DNA from: JASGMR01 sp963664675
GTDB taxonomy: Bacteria; Thermotogota; Thermotogae; Petrotogales; Kosmotogaceae
Assembly: GCA_963664675.2 (NCBI GenBank)
Contig: CAXXLB010000009.1
Span: 372,001-436,000, forward strand
Direction: 5' to 3'
Length of the DNA: 64,000 nucleotides
Part shown: piece after piece, positions 26,297 through 35,506 of the stretch
Numbering within the stretch: position 1 is the stretch's first letter
Layout: every line of letters starts with the position of its first letter
The notes under the pieces: model-generated
Seen by the model: the letters and a program-made list of their open reading frames with translations, nothing else
What the model was told of the DNA's origin: nothing
Databases searched by the model: none
Translations under genes and position numbers: made by a program

Positions 26297-26977
26297 ATGT
26301 CTTATAAAACAAAAAGAACTTCAATAAACATAGTGAACAGCCTGAAAAAAATGATCGTATCGGATGATTTGAAAAAATTACCCGGGGAAATCGAACTGTC
26401 AAAAGAATTCAACGTCAGTCGTACCGTAATAAGGGAAGCGTTGAAAATCCTGGAATACGAGGGGATAATAAGAATTGTTCATGGAAGCGGATCTTTCGTG
26501 ATAAAAAGTTCCGGATTTAAAATTACATTCAACGTTCCATTTGAAATAAATACTGACGATCCCAAAAACATAGTTGATCTGCTTGAAGTGAGGCGCGGGT
26601 TAGAATTGACTGCTATCAAGCTGGCGATAAACAACGCCCCAGATTATGAGATGAATGAACTCGAGGAAAGACTGCTGGATCTCGAAGAGGCCATTCAGAA
26701 GAGAGAACCCCTGGGAAAAGTGGATGCCGCTTTTCACAAAAAAATATTTGAAATCACAAAAAATAAATTTCTTTACGATGTTTTTAAAACGGTATTCAAC
26801 GCGATTGAAATACTCTGGAAGTCACCTCTGGGTATGGATAATTTTGGTGATAAGGGGCTTCCATTACACAGACCTTTATTTGAAGAGATAAAAAACAGAA
26901 ATATGAACAGAGCGGTCAGAATTTACAACAAAATTATCGACCTTGATCTTGAGGATATTGAGAAAGGAGTGGATTGA
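26297..26977 (+). CDS. FadR-subfamily GntR transcriptional regulator
   Basis: The 226-residue protein has the winged helix-turn-helix of GntR (PGEIELSKEFNVSRTVIREA, then LKILEYEGIIRIVHGSGSFV) and an FCD domain (LLEVRRGLELTAIKLAINNA, then FHKKIFEITKN). FCD domains usually bind a small carboxylate or sugar acid near a metal site. It sits inside the operon between the permease and GH172 genes. It is the natural regulator of the locus, perhaps through the palindrome at 17629-17652. The stop is followed at once by the next ATG. Confidence 0.9.
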   Translation: MSYKTKRTSINIVNSLKKMIVSDDLKKLPGEIELSKEFNVSRTVIREALKILEYEGIIRIVHGSGSFVIKSSGFKITFNVPFEINTDDPKNIVDLLEVRRGLELTAIKLAINNAPDYEMNELEERLLDLEEAIQKREPLGKVDAAFHKKIFEITKNKFLYDVFKTVFNAIEILWKSPLGMDNFGDKGLPLHRPLFEEIKNRNMNRAVRIYNKIIDLDLEDIEKGVD

Positions 26978-28009
26978 ATGTTTGATATCTCAAATTTATC
27001 GAAAATAAAAAAAGGGATAACCAGATCGATTTCTGCCGAAAATCCCGATGGAAAAACGAGTGGTGGAGCGCTCGCAGAACCAAATGAAAAGAGCTTTTCA
27101 AGAAATCTGGGGAAGGGATGGAAAGTAAGACCCTGTATAAAGATAAAATCGGGTGAGACGGTTGAAATTGCGAATATTGAAAATAATGGACAGATAAATC
27201 ATATATGGTTCACGCTGGATTCAAAATTCTACAGAAGCACGATAATAAGATTTTACTGGGATGGCGAGATACATCCATCCATAGAGGTACCGACTGGTGA
27301 TTTTTTCGGTTGTACTCACGGATTGCAGTACAATCTTATCTCATTACCCGTGTCGGTTAATCCGAGAGGTGGATTGAACTGTTACTGGCCTATGCCCTTT
27401 AAAAAGAGCGCCAGGATAACGATAGAAAACATGGATGAAAAAGATATATCCGAATTCTTCTATCAGATAGATTACTGTGAAAAAGAGATAGATGGAGATG
27501 AGGCCTATTTTCATGCCAGATGGAACAGATCCACCACGACAAGGGAAAATCCCGAACATATAATTCTGGAAAATGTGAAGGGTGAAGGGCATTATGTGGG
27601 TACCGTTATCGGATGGACACAGTTTTCAAACGGATGGTGGGGAGAAGGGGAAGTTAAATTTTTCCTGGAAGGTGAGAAAAATCCAACAATCTGTACAACC
27701 GGAACGGAGGACTATTTCGGAGGAGCATGGTGTTTCGAAGAAACATTCAATTCGCCTTTCTGTGGTTATCCATTGTGGAGAAAAGAGATGGGTGAGGTAC
27801 CAAGACACGGCCTGTACAGATGGCACATTACGGATCCTGTCATTTTCAGGAAAGAACTAAAGGTTTCAGTTCAGGCTCTGGGCTGGTGGCCAAATTCAAC
27901 TTTTCAGCCCCTGACAGATGATATCTCTTCTGTTGGGTACTGGTATCAGAAAGAGCCTCATTCCAAATTTGACAAAAAATTTTATCTGGAAGAATTGTGG
28001 TCAAGGTAG
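26978..28009 (+). CDS. GH172-family (DUF2961) glycoside hydrolase
   Basis: The 343-residue protein has the marks of DUF2961: ARSIS-like start (TRSISAENPDGKTSGGALAE), IWFTLD near 77, SIEVPTGDFFG near 105, YWPMPFKKSARI near 139 and the signature TGTEDYFGGAWCFE near 241. DUF2961 is now glycoside hydrolase family 172, whose characterised members act on alpha-fructofuranosides and D-arabinofuranosides as multimers. Which sugar this one takes is unknown. No signal peptide is seen. It starts directly at the gntR stop codon, with GAAAGGAGTGG upstream. Confidence 0.85.
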   Translation: MFDISNLSKIKKGITRSISAENPDGKTSGGALAEPNEKSFSRNLGKGWKVRPCIKIKSGETVEIANIENNGQINHIWFTLDSKFYRSTIIRFYWDGEIHPSIEVPTGDFFGCTHGLQYNLISLPVSVNPRGGLNCYWPMPFKKSARITIENMDEKDISEFFYQIDYCEKEIDGDEAYFHARWNRSTTTRENPEHIILENVKGEGHYVGTVIGWTQFSNGWWGEGEVKFFLEGEKNPTICTTGTEDYFGGAWCFEETFNSPFCGYPLWRKEMGEVPRHGLYRWHITDPVIFRKELKVSVQALGWWPNSTFQPLTDDISSVGYWYQKEPHSKFDKKFYLEELWSR

Positions 28010-28017
28010 GTGAAGAA

Positions 28018-30360
28018 ATGCAAAAAAAAATATCTGCAAGGAAAGGATTATATTTGGAGAGCGCCGGTAAGGGCTGTCTGATAAATGGATATCTGGGAAA
28101 AGGCGTTGAAATCTGGTCTTATCCATTAAAAATCATAAGAAATTATAAGGCATCTCTGTATTTACCGGAAAAATATGAAAATATCGATATTGAAGATTAC
28201 GCTTACAGTGTGGATATTTATCCTGAAAAAACCGTAATTAATTATTCGCACCCTCTATTCTCAATAAATGAGACACTCTTTTCTCCGATAAATAAAAAAA
28301 CTTCATTCATTATTTATAAAATTTCTTCCAGCACAAAACTGGATTTAATCATCGAATTCATTCCTGAATTGAATCTCATGTGGCCGGGCTCAATCGGTGG
28401 TCAATACTGTTCATGGTCAGAAGGAAACAGAGGTTATATCATCGGTGAACCGGCGGGAGAGTTCTCCGCGATCATAAGAAGTAAAAATGCAAAGAAATAT
28501 TCAAAAGAGGGCGATCATGCCTTCTCGGACAATCCGAACAAATTTTACATAGAAAATTCAACGGCAGAAAATGAAATAGTCATTTCTGTAACCGGTGTTC
28601 TGGGAAACAGAGATAAATGTACTGAAACGAATTCACGGGATGAAAAGACGTACCGGTCGTTGATAAAAGAATCGAAGGAATATTATGAGAATTTCATGAA
28701 AGAGAGCGTAGAACTTCATACCCCCGATCCCGAAATAAACGGGTTATTCGAGTGGGGAAAAATATCCATAAAAAAGGGAATAGTCAACAATCCCCTGCTC
28801 GGTGAGGGATTGATTGCCGGTATCGCCCCATCCGGGAAATCAACAAGACCCGGATTCGACTGGTTCTTTGCCGGTGATATGGCCATAAACACCTCCGGAA
28901 TTCTGTCCTTTGGCGATTACGAGCTGATAAAGAATTCTTTGAAATTTTACTCAAAATATCAAACGGAGGACGGCAGAATTCCTCATGAAATCTCCCAATC
29001 CGCAGGGTTGATAGACTGGTTCGGCAAATATAAAGGGTTCGCCTATCTGCACGCGGATACCACGGCATATTTCATTCTGGCATTGTGTTTATATATACTG
29101 GAAACCGGAGACATCGAATTCGCAAAAGATATGAAAACCAGTCTCGTCAAAGCGTACGAATTTTACAAACCATTCTGCGATGACAACGGTTTAATTTTGA
29201 ACGCAAAAGCCGGGCTGGGCGCTCTCGAAATAAGTGAATTCAGAAAACCGAAGTACGATATATACACTTCCGGAATCTGGCATGCTGCTCTTGAAAAGAT
29301 GAAAACGGTGCTGGAATTATTGGAGGATTCATCGATTTTAAACGAAGTCAGAGAAAGAACTGAACAACTGTCAGAATCTATGGATTTATTCTGGTCCGAA
29401 AAGGATCAGATGTACTGCATGTCTATAAACGAAAAGAATGAAAAACTGAATTTTGTGACTCCGTGGCCTTTTTTCCCAATAGCTTTCAATACACTTGATG
29501 AGGAAAAATCCAGGAAAACATTGAGAAAACTGATGGAATCCTCCGCGGTCACCTCCTGGGGAATTCGTTCGGTTGAAGATGGAAAGTATTATGACCCCAT
29601 AAACTACAATTTCGGAGCAATATGGTATTTCTTCAATGGCTACATCGCATATTCCGCTTACAACACCGGTGAGGCTGAGTTCGGGAAAAATATTTTACAG
29701 GCGGCATCAAAGGCGTTTAAATTCGTTGAAACAACCCACATGCCCGAATTGTTCTCAGGTGACAGATTATGCAGCGCAACCACGGCGGTCGATCATCAAC
29801 TGTTCTGTGTTGCCCCGTTAATAATGGCCCTCGTAAGGGGAGCTTTCGGTATGGAAATAGAAAAGGGAAAAATTAAAATAAATCCTAAATTACCTCTCTC
29901 ATGGGGAAAATCGGAGATGAAAAATCTTAAAATTGGCGATAAAAAATATTCCTTAATTTTCAGTAGAAAGGGTAGAGATCTGGTTCTGTCGATCAAAGGA
30001 GAAGGATCGGAAAAACTGAATGTGGAAAGCGGATATTCTTTTTCCATGACAGGCGGCAAAGGTGAAAAAGTGATCGTGCTCAAAGACGCATATTTACCCT
30101 TCGAGATTATTTTTTCCGAATTGAAGCAGGGAACGGATATTAAGGGAATAAAAATAAACAGAACGGAAATCGCTGACTATGAAACGAGAGTGAACGTTTC
30201 ACTTAATGATCAAAAATATATAGATATATGGATCCAGAATGATTATATGATTGAAAATGATTACGATATCATCGAATCAAAAAATGATATCGATCTTCTG
30301 AGAATTAATTCGGAAGAGAAAAAACTGGATTTGATTTTCCGTAAAAGAGGTGCGTTATGA
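28018..30360 (+). CDS. (alpha/alpha)6-barrel glycoside hydrolase, debranching-like
   Basis: The 780-residue protein is shorter than, but related in plan to, the enzyme at 14505-17531. It has a beta-rich N-terminal domain, then TRPGFDWFFAGDMAINTSGI near 278, EDGRIPHEISQSAGL near 320, the LHADTTAYFILALCLYILET stretch near 345 and AIWYFFNGYIAYSAYNTGE near 535. It ends in a beta-rich tail. This fits a six-hairpin glycosidase of the amylo-1,6-glucosidase type. ATG 28018 is used for its AGGTGAAG site. It lacks a signal peptide. The overlap of four bases with the next gene indicates coupled translation. Confidence 0.72.
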   Translation: MQKKISARKGLYLESAGKGCLINGYLGKGVEIWSYPLKIIRNYKASLYLPEKYENIDIEDYAYSVDIYPEKTVINYSHPLFSINETLFSPINKKTSFIIYKISSSTKLDLIIEFIPELNLMWPGSIGGQYCSWSEGNRGYIIGEPAGEFSAIIRSKNAKKYSKEGDHAFSDNPNKFYIENSTAENEIVISVTGVLGNRDKCTETNSRDEKTYRSLIKESKEYYENFMKESVELHTPDPEINGLFEWGKISIKKGIVNNPLLGEGLIAGIAPSGKSTRPGFDWFFAGDMAINTSGILSFGDYELIKNSLKFYSKYQTEDGRIPHEISQSAGLIDWFGKYKGFAYLHADTTAYFILALCLYILETGDIEFAKDMKTSLVKAYEFYKPFCDDNGLILNAKAGLGALEISEFRKPKYDIYTSGIWHAALEKMKTVLELLEDSSILNEVRERTEQLSESMDLFWSEKDQMYCMSINEKNEKLNFVTPWPFFPIAFNTLDEEKSRKTLRKLMESSAVTSWGIRSVEDGKYYDPINYNFGAIWYFFNGYIAYSAYNTGEAEFGKNILQAASKAFKFVETTHMPELFSGDRLCSATTAVDHQLFCVAPLIMALVRGAFGMEIEKGKIKINPKLPLSWGKSEMKNLKIGDKKYSLIFSRKGRDLVLSIKGEGSEKLNVESGYSFSMTGGKGEKVIVLKDAYLPFEIIFSELKQGTDIKGIKINRTEIADYETRVNVSLNDQKYIDIWIQNDYMIENDYDIIESKNDIDLLRINSEEKKLDLIFRKRGAL

Positions 30361-32528
30361 AAAAAAATATTTTAAAAATGCTTGAAAGAGACGACAAATG
30401 GTTTTTAGGTGGGGGGAATAAATTGATATGGACTCCACCGTTCCCGGCATATCTGAATTATCCGGGTTTTTGGGACTATATAAATTATTATGACCTGAAA
30501 ATAGATCCCGGTATGACCTTGAGTGTTGCAATAAACGGCGTGTTTGAAAGATTAAAATTTGAAGAACAGAGCTGGAATCCTGCAACATTCACTTCGATAT
30601 TTTCTTCGGACAGATTGAAGATCATCGAAGAGAAGTCTCTTTTGAAAAATGATTTTCTGGGCTCAAAGGTTAAAATAATCAATAAAACCTCTGAAAAAAT
30701 GGAATTGGACATCGTCGTATGGTCATCACAGGAAAAAACCGATGAGCTCAACAAAAACAACAGCGAATTTCACTCTTTAGACGGAAAAAATATCGTGATA
30801 AAAAAGAATTTATATAAAGGGGACAGAAAACCGGTAGTGGCTTACGTGGAATTGTATCTGGAAGACTCACAGTCGTACAATGTCAGTTTTTCAAGAGACA
30901 CCGCAAATCACCCCAATGTTTTTTACACTCCTTTTCTGGAGAAACTGACCCCGCATGGGCTGATTGAAGAGATTAAAACGGACGGCATTGATAACAACGG
31001 TCTTTTATACTGTGGATTACAGAGAAAAATAACGCTCAGTCCCCTGGAGGAAAAGACTTTCACGTATGGAATTTCCGCGGGTTCTTCATCGGAAGAGGTC
31101 AAAAAAACAATCGATGAGATAAAAAGTATCGATGATATAACCGAAATATCGGAAAAGGACTGGAATGAATATTTTGAATCCCTCCCATATTTTGAATGCT
31201 CCGACGCCTTCATAGAAAAATATTACTGGTACAGATGGTTCGGATTGAAATTATTCACACTGGATTCGAACGAGGGCAAATTCCATTATCCCGCTATAAC
31301 CGAAGGGCTGGCATATTTCAGGGTGTTCATAACATACAGCTCACAATGTCATATGCTGGAAACCAGATGGATGAATGACAAAAGAATAGCACAGGGATCA
31401 TTTCTCAATTTTATGGAAAACCAGAAGGAAGACGGATGTTTCCCTGGTCATATATACTTAAACGGCGTTCAGGAAAATGGATTCTATCATGCCGATTGGG
31501 GGAGAGTCATAAAAGAAACACACAAATGTTATCCGGATATGGATTTTTTGAAAAAAATATATCCGGGGTTAAAAGATTATCTGAACTATTTTATTAAAAA
31601 CAGAGATCCGGAAAGTTCGGGTTTATACGATGTGGTAGATCAGTTTGAGACTGGCCAGGAATTTATGAGCAGGTATCTTGCCGTGGATGAAATGGCCGAC
31701 AGATACAGGTGGATAAACAATCTTCGTTTGAAGGGCGTAGACTCTTCCACCTATGTATACAATTTAAAAAAATGTCTCGCGTGGATCGCATCGGAAATTG
31801 GTGAAGCAGATGAAGTCGAATACTTCGAAAAAGAGGCAGAGAAAACCAAGGATGCCATTTTGAAATATATGTGGAATGAAAAAGAGGAAATGTTTTTCGA
31901 TGTAAATCCATATTCATTCGAACAAACGAAAATAAAAACATCGATTTGTTTCTATCCATACATGACGGATATAGTGGATGAAAAACATTTAAACGGGCTG
32001 AAAAAACATTTATTCAATCCCGAAGAATTCTGGTCGGAATATCCCGTAAGAACGACGAGTAAAGATGATGAATATTACAGTTCTTTTGCTGAGTGGAAGG
32101 GGAAAAGACATCTGTGCCCGTGGAATGGCAGAGTATGGCCGATGACAAACAGCCACATAGCCGATCTTCTGGGAATCTGTTATGAAAGATTTGGAGATAA
32201 TGAAATCAGAGAAAAACTCAATGAACTGATTGAAAAATTCATAAAAATGATGTTTCATAATGGAGATCTGAGATATCCGAATTGTTATGAACACTATAAT
32301 CCGGACAGCGGTACCGCTTCGACTTACAGAGGCGTCGATGACTACATGCATTCCTGGGTAATTGATCTTATAATGAAATATGTGATCGGGATAAATATAG
32401 AAAATGAAAACGTGAGGATAAACCCTTTGAACAGAAATTTAGATTTTTATCTGGATAATCTGACAATAAGGAACAAACACTTGATTGTTGAAAAAAAAGG
32501 AGATAATATTGAATATAAATACGAATAG
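30357..32528 (+). CDS. (alpha/alpha)6-barrel glycoside hydrolase, GH63-like
   Basis: The 723-residue protein has an N-terminal beta-sandwich and a C-terminal toroid. Its motifs are typical of GH63 and related enzymes: FYHADWGRVIKE near 375, CPWNGRVWPMTNSHIADLL near 585 (compare the WRGPVWP motif), and CYEHYNPDSGTASTYRGVDD near 640. Glu in the EHYNPDSG motif is a likely catalytic base by analogy. GH63 members cleave alpha-glucosides and mannosylglycerate. No signal peptide is visible. It overlaps the previous gene by ATGA and closes the enzyme block. Confidence 0.75.
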   Translation: MKKNILKMLERDDKWFLGGGNKLIWTPPFPAYLNYPGFWDYINYYDLKIDPGMTLSVAINGVFERLKFEEQSWNPATFTSIFSSDRLKIIEEKSLLKNDFLGSKVKIINKTSEKMELDIVVWSSQEKTDELNKNNSEFHSLDGKNIVIKKNLYKGDRKPVVAYVELYLEDSQSYNVSFSRDTANHPNVFYTPFLEKLTPHGLIEEIKTDGIDNNGLLYCGLQRKITLSPLEEKTFTYGISAGSSSEEVKKTIDEIKSIDDITEISEKDWNEYFESLPYFECSDAFIEKYYWYRWFGLKLFTLDSNEGKFHYPAITEGLAYFRVFITYSSQCHMLETRWMNDKRIAQGSFLNFMENQKEDGCFPGHIYLNGVQENGFYHADWGRVIKETHKCYPDMDFLKKIYPGLKDYLNYFIKNRDPESSGLYDVVDQFETGQEFMSRYLAVDEMADRYRWINNLRLKGVDSSTYVYNLKKCLAWIASEIGEADEVEYFEKEAEKTKDAILKYMWNEKEEMFFDVNPYSFEQTKIKTSICFYPYMTDIVDEKHLNGLKKHLFNPEEFWSEYPVRTTSKDDEYYSSFAEWKGKRHLCPWNGRVWPMTNSHIADLLGICYERFGDNEIREKLNELIEKFIKMMFHNGDLRYPNCYEHYNPDSGTASTYRGVDDYMHSWVIDLIMKYVIGINIENENVRINPLNRNLDFYLDNLTIRNKHLIVEKKGDNIEYKYE

Positions 32529-32605
32529 AAAAGAAAATTCACAGATATATTCGTGATTATCACAACGACCTATGTAAAAAACAATGATCAAAGAGGGTTA
32601 AAACG

Positions 32606-33016
32606 ATGGAATTTCATGAAAAATGGATAAACTGGGTGATAGAAACCGGAAATAAAGGGATTCTGGAGAAAATCGGCGAAAAGTGTTATATGAACATTGA
32701 GTGGACAAAAGCTCTTCCCGAATTTTCCGGCGAAAAAACGAAGGAAAACATACTCGCATTCCTTCAAAGAACTTCTCCAGGGATTTTATTCACATCAACA
32801 AAAAGAGGAATCAGGGTAAATCTGAATAATGAAGAATGCGAATGTCCACTTGTGAAATCCGGAATAACAACCAACTCAAAACTCTGTGAAGGTTCAAAGA
32901 ATTTTTATAAACTCATGTATGAAAAAATATTTAACATCGACGCTGAAATAGAAATAATAGAAACTGTTCTGAGAAATAAAAGCAGTTGCATATTTGAGAT
33001 AATAATTCCGGAATAA
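32606..33016 (+). CDS. Small protein with cysteine motif, unknown function
   Basis: The 136-residue protein starts behind AAAGAGGG and ends the plus-strand locus. It has a CECPLV pair and a downstream LCEGSKNF in the middle, then a C-terminal beta-alpha unit (NIDAEIEIIETVLRNKSSCI). The layout resembles small proteins annotated as 4-vinyl-reductase-like or L-2-amino-thiazoline-4-carboxylate-hydrolase-like domains, which use cysteines near a ligand site. I cannot assign it firmly. It may act as a cofactor or ligand sensor for the locus. It lies 77 bases after the last glycosidase gene and may be co-transcribed. Confidence 0.5.
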   Translation: MEFHEKWINWVIETGNKGILEKIGEKCYMNIEWTKALPEFSGEKTKENILAFLQRTSPGILFTSTKRGIRVNLNNEECECPLVKSGITTNSKLCEGSKNFYKLMYEKIFNIDAEIEIIETVLRNKSSCIFEIIIPE

Positions 33017-33074
33017 TTGTAAAATTCTCAATTTAAAACAATATGAAAAGTTGTTCCATTGTATGCTATGAATA

Positions 33075-33116
33075 TAAAAAAAATAATCCCGGTATATGCA
33101 CATTACTGGGATTATT
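33075..33116 (-). terminator. Terminator between the glycan locus and the aldolase gene
   Basis: AATAATCCCGGTA pairs with TACTGGGATTATT (13 bp, one wobble). On the minus strand a long T run follows, which fits the end of the aldolase transcript. The hairpin may also stop plus-strand transcripts weakly. Confidence 0.75.
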
Positions 33117-33255
33117 ACAATTTTATCGATTTTCTATATAGCGTACTAATGCCACGAACCCAATATTCGAAATTCACGACACCTTTAAAACTCAAAATAA
33201 ACACCTTAATCATAATAAAAAAATATCTATGTTTATGCCGACACAATTACCATTT

Positions 33256-34143
33256 TTAAGTGATGGACGCTTCGTAAATCGCCTTGGCGGAAGCGAACAA
33301 TGTTGCGTTGAACTCTTCATCGGTCTGTCCGGACATTAGTCCCTGTAATAGTGCACGTGAAAAGCTGGCAATCAAACCATTGTTACGCGCAAGTTTTTCA
33401 TTCGCTTCGTCCCGTGTATATCCGCCAGATAAAGCCACAACCCTTACAACGTGAGGATCGTTTATCAAATCGCTGTAAAAATTGTCTTCCGTTGGTATTG
33501 ACAGCTTGAACATAAGTTTTGTATCTTTGGCCAGAGTGGACAGTTTGTTAAAAATTTCATATTTCAAAACTTTTTCCGATTCTTTTTTATCTTCGCTGTG
33601 AATATCGACCTCTGGTTCTAAAATTGGAATCAGTCCTGCCTCAGAAATTTGCACACCTATATCGAACTGCTGTTCCACTATTCTTTTTATTCCCGTGGAA
33701 TTGGCTTCTTTAATCACCGAACGCATTTTCGTACCGAAAATATTCTTATCGATCGCTTGCTTTAAAAGACCATTTAAATCGGAAAAGGGTTTCATGAGCT
33801 GAACACCATCTTCGAGACCGGCGAGCCCTTCATCGACCTTTAAAAAAGGAACAATACCCTTTTTCTCCCAGAGATAGTCGGCGGTAAACCTGTCATCAAC
33901 GGTACGGTTCATTGTATTCTTAAAAAGAATAGCACCTAAAATATATTCCGAATTAAATGCAGGACTCGTTATAATACGCGTCCTCATTTTGTGCACTAGA
34001 TCGAACATCTCCTCATCATTTGAATAGCTGTTTTCTTCAATACCATATAGTCGAAGTGCTTTGGGTGTGCTTCCTCCGCTTTGATCCAGTGCGGCAATAA
34101 AACCTTTTTTCATACTTATCCGATTCATTTGTTCTATATTCAT
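33256..34143 (-). CDS. fda: Class I fructose-bisphosphate aldolase
   Basis: The protein of 295 residues matches the bacterial class I aldolase: FIAALDQSGGSTPKAL at residues 13-28, VPFLKVDEGLA near 103, PILEPEVDIHS near 172 and LMFKLSIPTEDN near 205, where Lys of KLSIP is the likely Schiff-base residue. It reversibly splits fructose 1,6-bisphosphate into dihydroxyacetone phosphate and glyceraldehyde 3-phosphate in glycolysis. ATG 34143 is chosen because AAAGGAGTGG precedes it; a further ATG at 34167 has none. It stands alone, next to but opposite in strand to the glycan locus. Confidence 0.93.
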   Translation of the reverse strand: MNIEQMNRISMKKGFIAALDQSGGSTPKALRLYGIEENSYSNDEEMFDLVHKMRTRIITSPAFNSEYILGAILFKNTMNRTVDDRFTADYLWEKKGIVPFLKVDEGLAGLEDGVQLMKPFSDLNGLLKQAIDKNIFGTKMRSVIKEANSTGIKRIVEQQFDIGVQISEAGLIPILEPEVDIHSEDKKESEKVLKYEIFNKLSTLAKDTKLMFKLSIPTEDNFYSDLINDPHVVRVVALSGGYTRDEANEKLARNNGLIASFSRALLQGLMSGQTDEEFNATLFASAKAIYEASIT

Positions 34144-34227
34144 AAAACCACTCCTTTCATTTCGCATCTGTTATCAATAATGATTCTTGATTATATTATA
34201 CCATTCTTATTAAAAAAGAGAGCTAAC

Positions 34228-34362
34228 ATATTCAAAAATGTAATAATAAGAAACGGCTTTTCCCAGCATTCGAAATACGCATATCCTTACAAATACATTA
34301 TGATGACATATCCACCACGGCAACGGATTTCAATGACAATTATCAGCCGTTATCTGTATTAG
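34228..34362 (+). repeat. Diverged copy 1 of a short coding-like sequence
   Basis: These 45 codons read IFKNVIIRNGFSQHS and later YIMMTYPP before a stop. They align with 35119-35256 at both DNA and protein level (shared MM-S/T-YPP and ISM patterns). The start codon is ATA here, so it is probably a dead copy. The two copies flank the tetR pseudogene. Confidence 0.45.
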
Positions 34363-34483
34363 AAAAGTGACAGATCGGAGAAATCTGATTCCAGATTATG
34401 GTAAATTTCGTTTCAACTGGAAAGAATATTGATATCATCTCATTAAAAGGAAACAACCTGCAATTACTCTGTGGAGGAACTAA

Positions 34484-35023
34484 AAATTTTACCGGATTCA
34501 TTTAAAAAATATTGAATGCAAGCGTTTAAATAGAAAGGGTTTTAAAAACGCTACTACGAAGGAACTAGCGAAAAAAGCGAGTGTTCCTCCCAGTCTCATT
34601 TATTCATATTTTGAAAACAAAGAAGCACTTTTCGATGAAATCGTGCGGTCTGTTATGTTAAAACTTCCTAAGACCCTGAAACAAGCGGATGATTCCGTTG
34701 AACACGCTTTTGATAACTTCTTAATCATTGAAAAACGATTCATCCTGAAGCTGTTTGAAAAACGTCGTGAGGTTCTCATTTTAATGGATAAAAGTGCCGG
34801 TGTAAACTACAGTGATGCAAAAGAAAATTTGATCCGTCTTATTGAAAAGCATATAAAAAGAAAAGCGGTGTAGAATACAATGATTTATTTGCCAATATTC
34901 TGGCAGGTAATTTTACTGAAAGCCTGCTTGAAATAGCACGACACTGCAAAAAGTCACGAATGGACCGTAGAAATGCTGGATCTTTTAGTTAAACATTATT
35001 ATCTAGGTAGTAGTTCAATTTAA
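34484..35023 (+). pseudogene. Frameshifted TetR-family regulator
   Basis: The parts of a TetR protein are in order but in different frames. A start-like ILNASV lies in one frame, then NRKGFKNATTKELAKKASVP and SLIYSYFENKEALFDEIV in another. The next part, GVEYNDLFANILAGNFTESL, needs a shift after KRK. The tail HEWTVEMLDLLVKHYYLGSS needs one more. At least three shifts make it non-functional. A shorter frame from GTG 34643 is only a fragment of it. It may once have regulated the neighbouring genes. Confidence 0.75.
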
Positions 35024-35118
35024 AAATAAATAATAAATTCATTTTGTCTGATTAGCATCATGAGATAGAGGCTAATTTTTTCCGAATAATATTGAATATT
35101 TAAAGAAAGGAGTCTATT

Positions 35119-35298
35119 ATGTTCAGAAAATTGTTATTCCTGTGGAACGCCTTCTCCTATCGTTCGAAATGCGAATGCCCATGGGAGAATACGTGATGAT
35201 GTCGTATCCACCAGAATCTTGGATTTCCATGGCAATGGTACATCGTCATTTGTATCCAAAACGTGATATAAAAACAAAAATACGTACTAAATTGTTAT
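35119..35298 (+). pseudogene. Diverged copy 2: small protein gene with frameshift
   Basis: An ATG with AAAGGAG upstream opens MFRKLLFLWNAFS and meets a stop after 25 codons. Shifting frame near 35145 gives a longer continuation (EMRMPMGEYVMMSYPPESW and HRHLYPKRD) to a stop at 35298. The region aligns with 34228-34362. It was probably a protein of about 60 residues. I do not recognise the family. Confidence 0.4.
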
Positions 35299-35506
35299 AA
35301 ATCCTGTTTCAGGCAAATTTATACAAAAACAAATCAACCCAAAAAAAAGTAACATAGAATAAAATCAAAGAAAATATGTAAAATTTTTATGTTGCATCAA
35401 ATTTAAAAACAAAAATATAATACGTTGATCGGTATTAACAGATCGTGATAAAGTGCTTATTGCCATTCCGGACGGACCCCAAAATATTAGACAAAAACAA
35501 CTCGTA

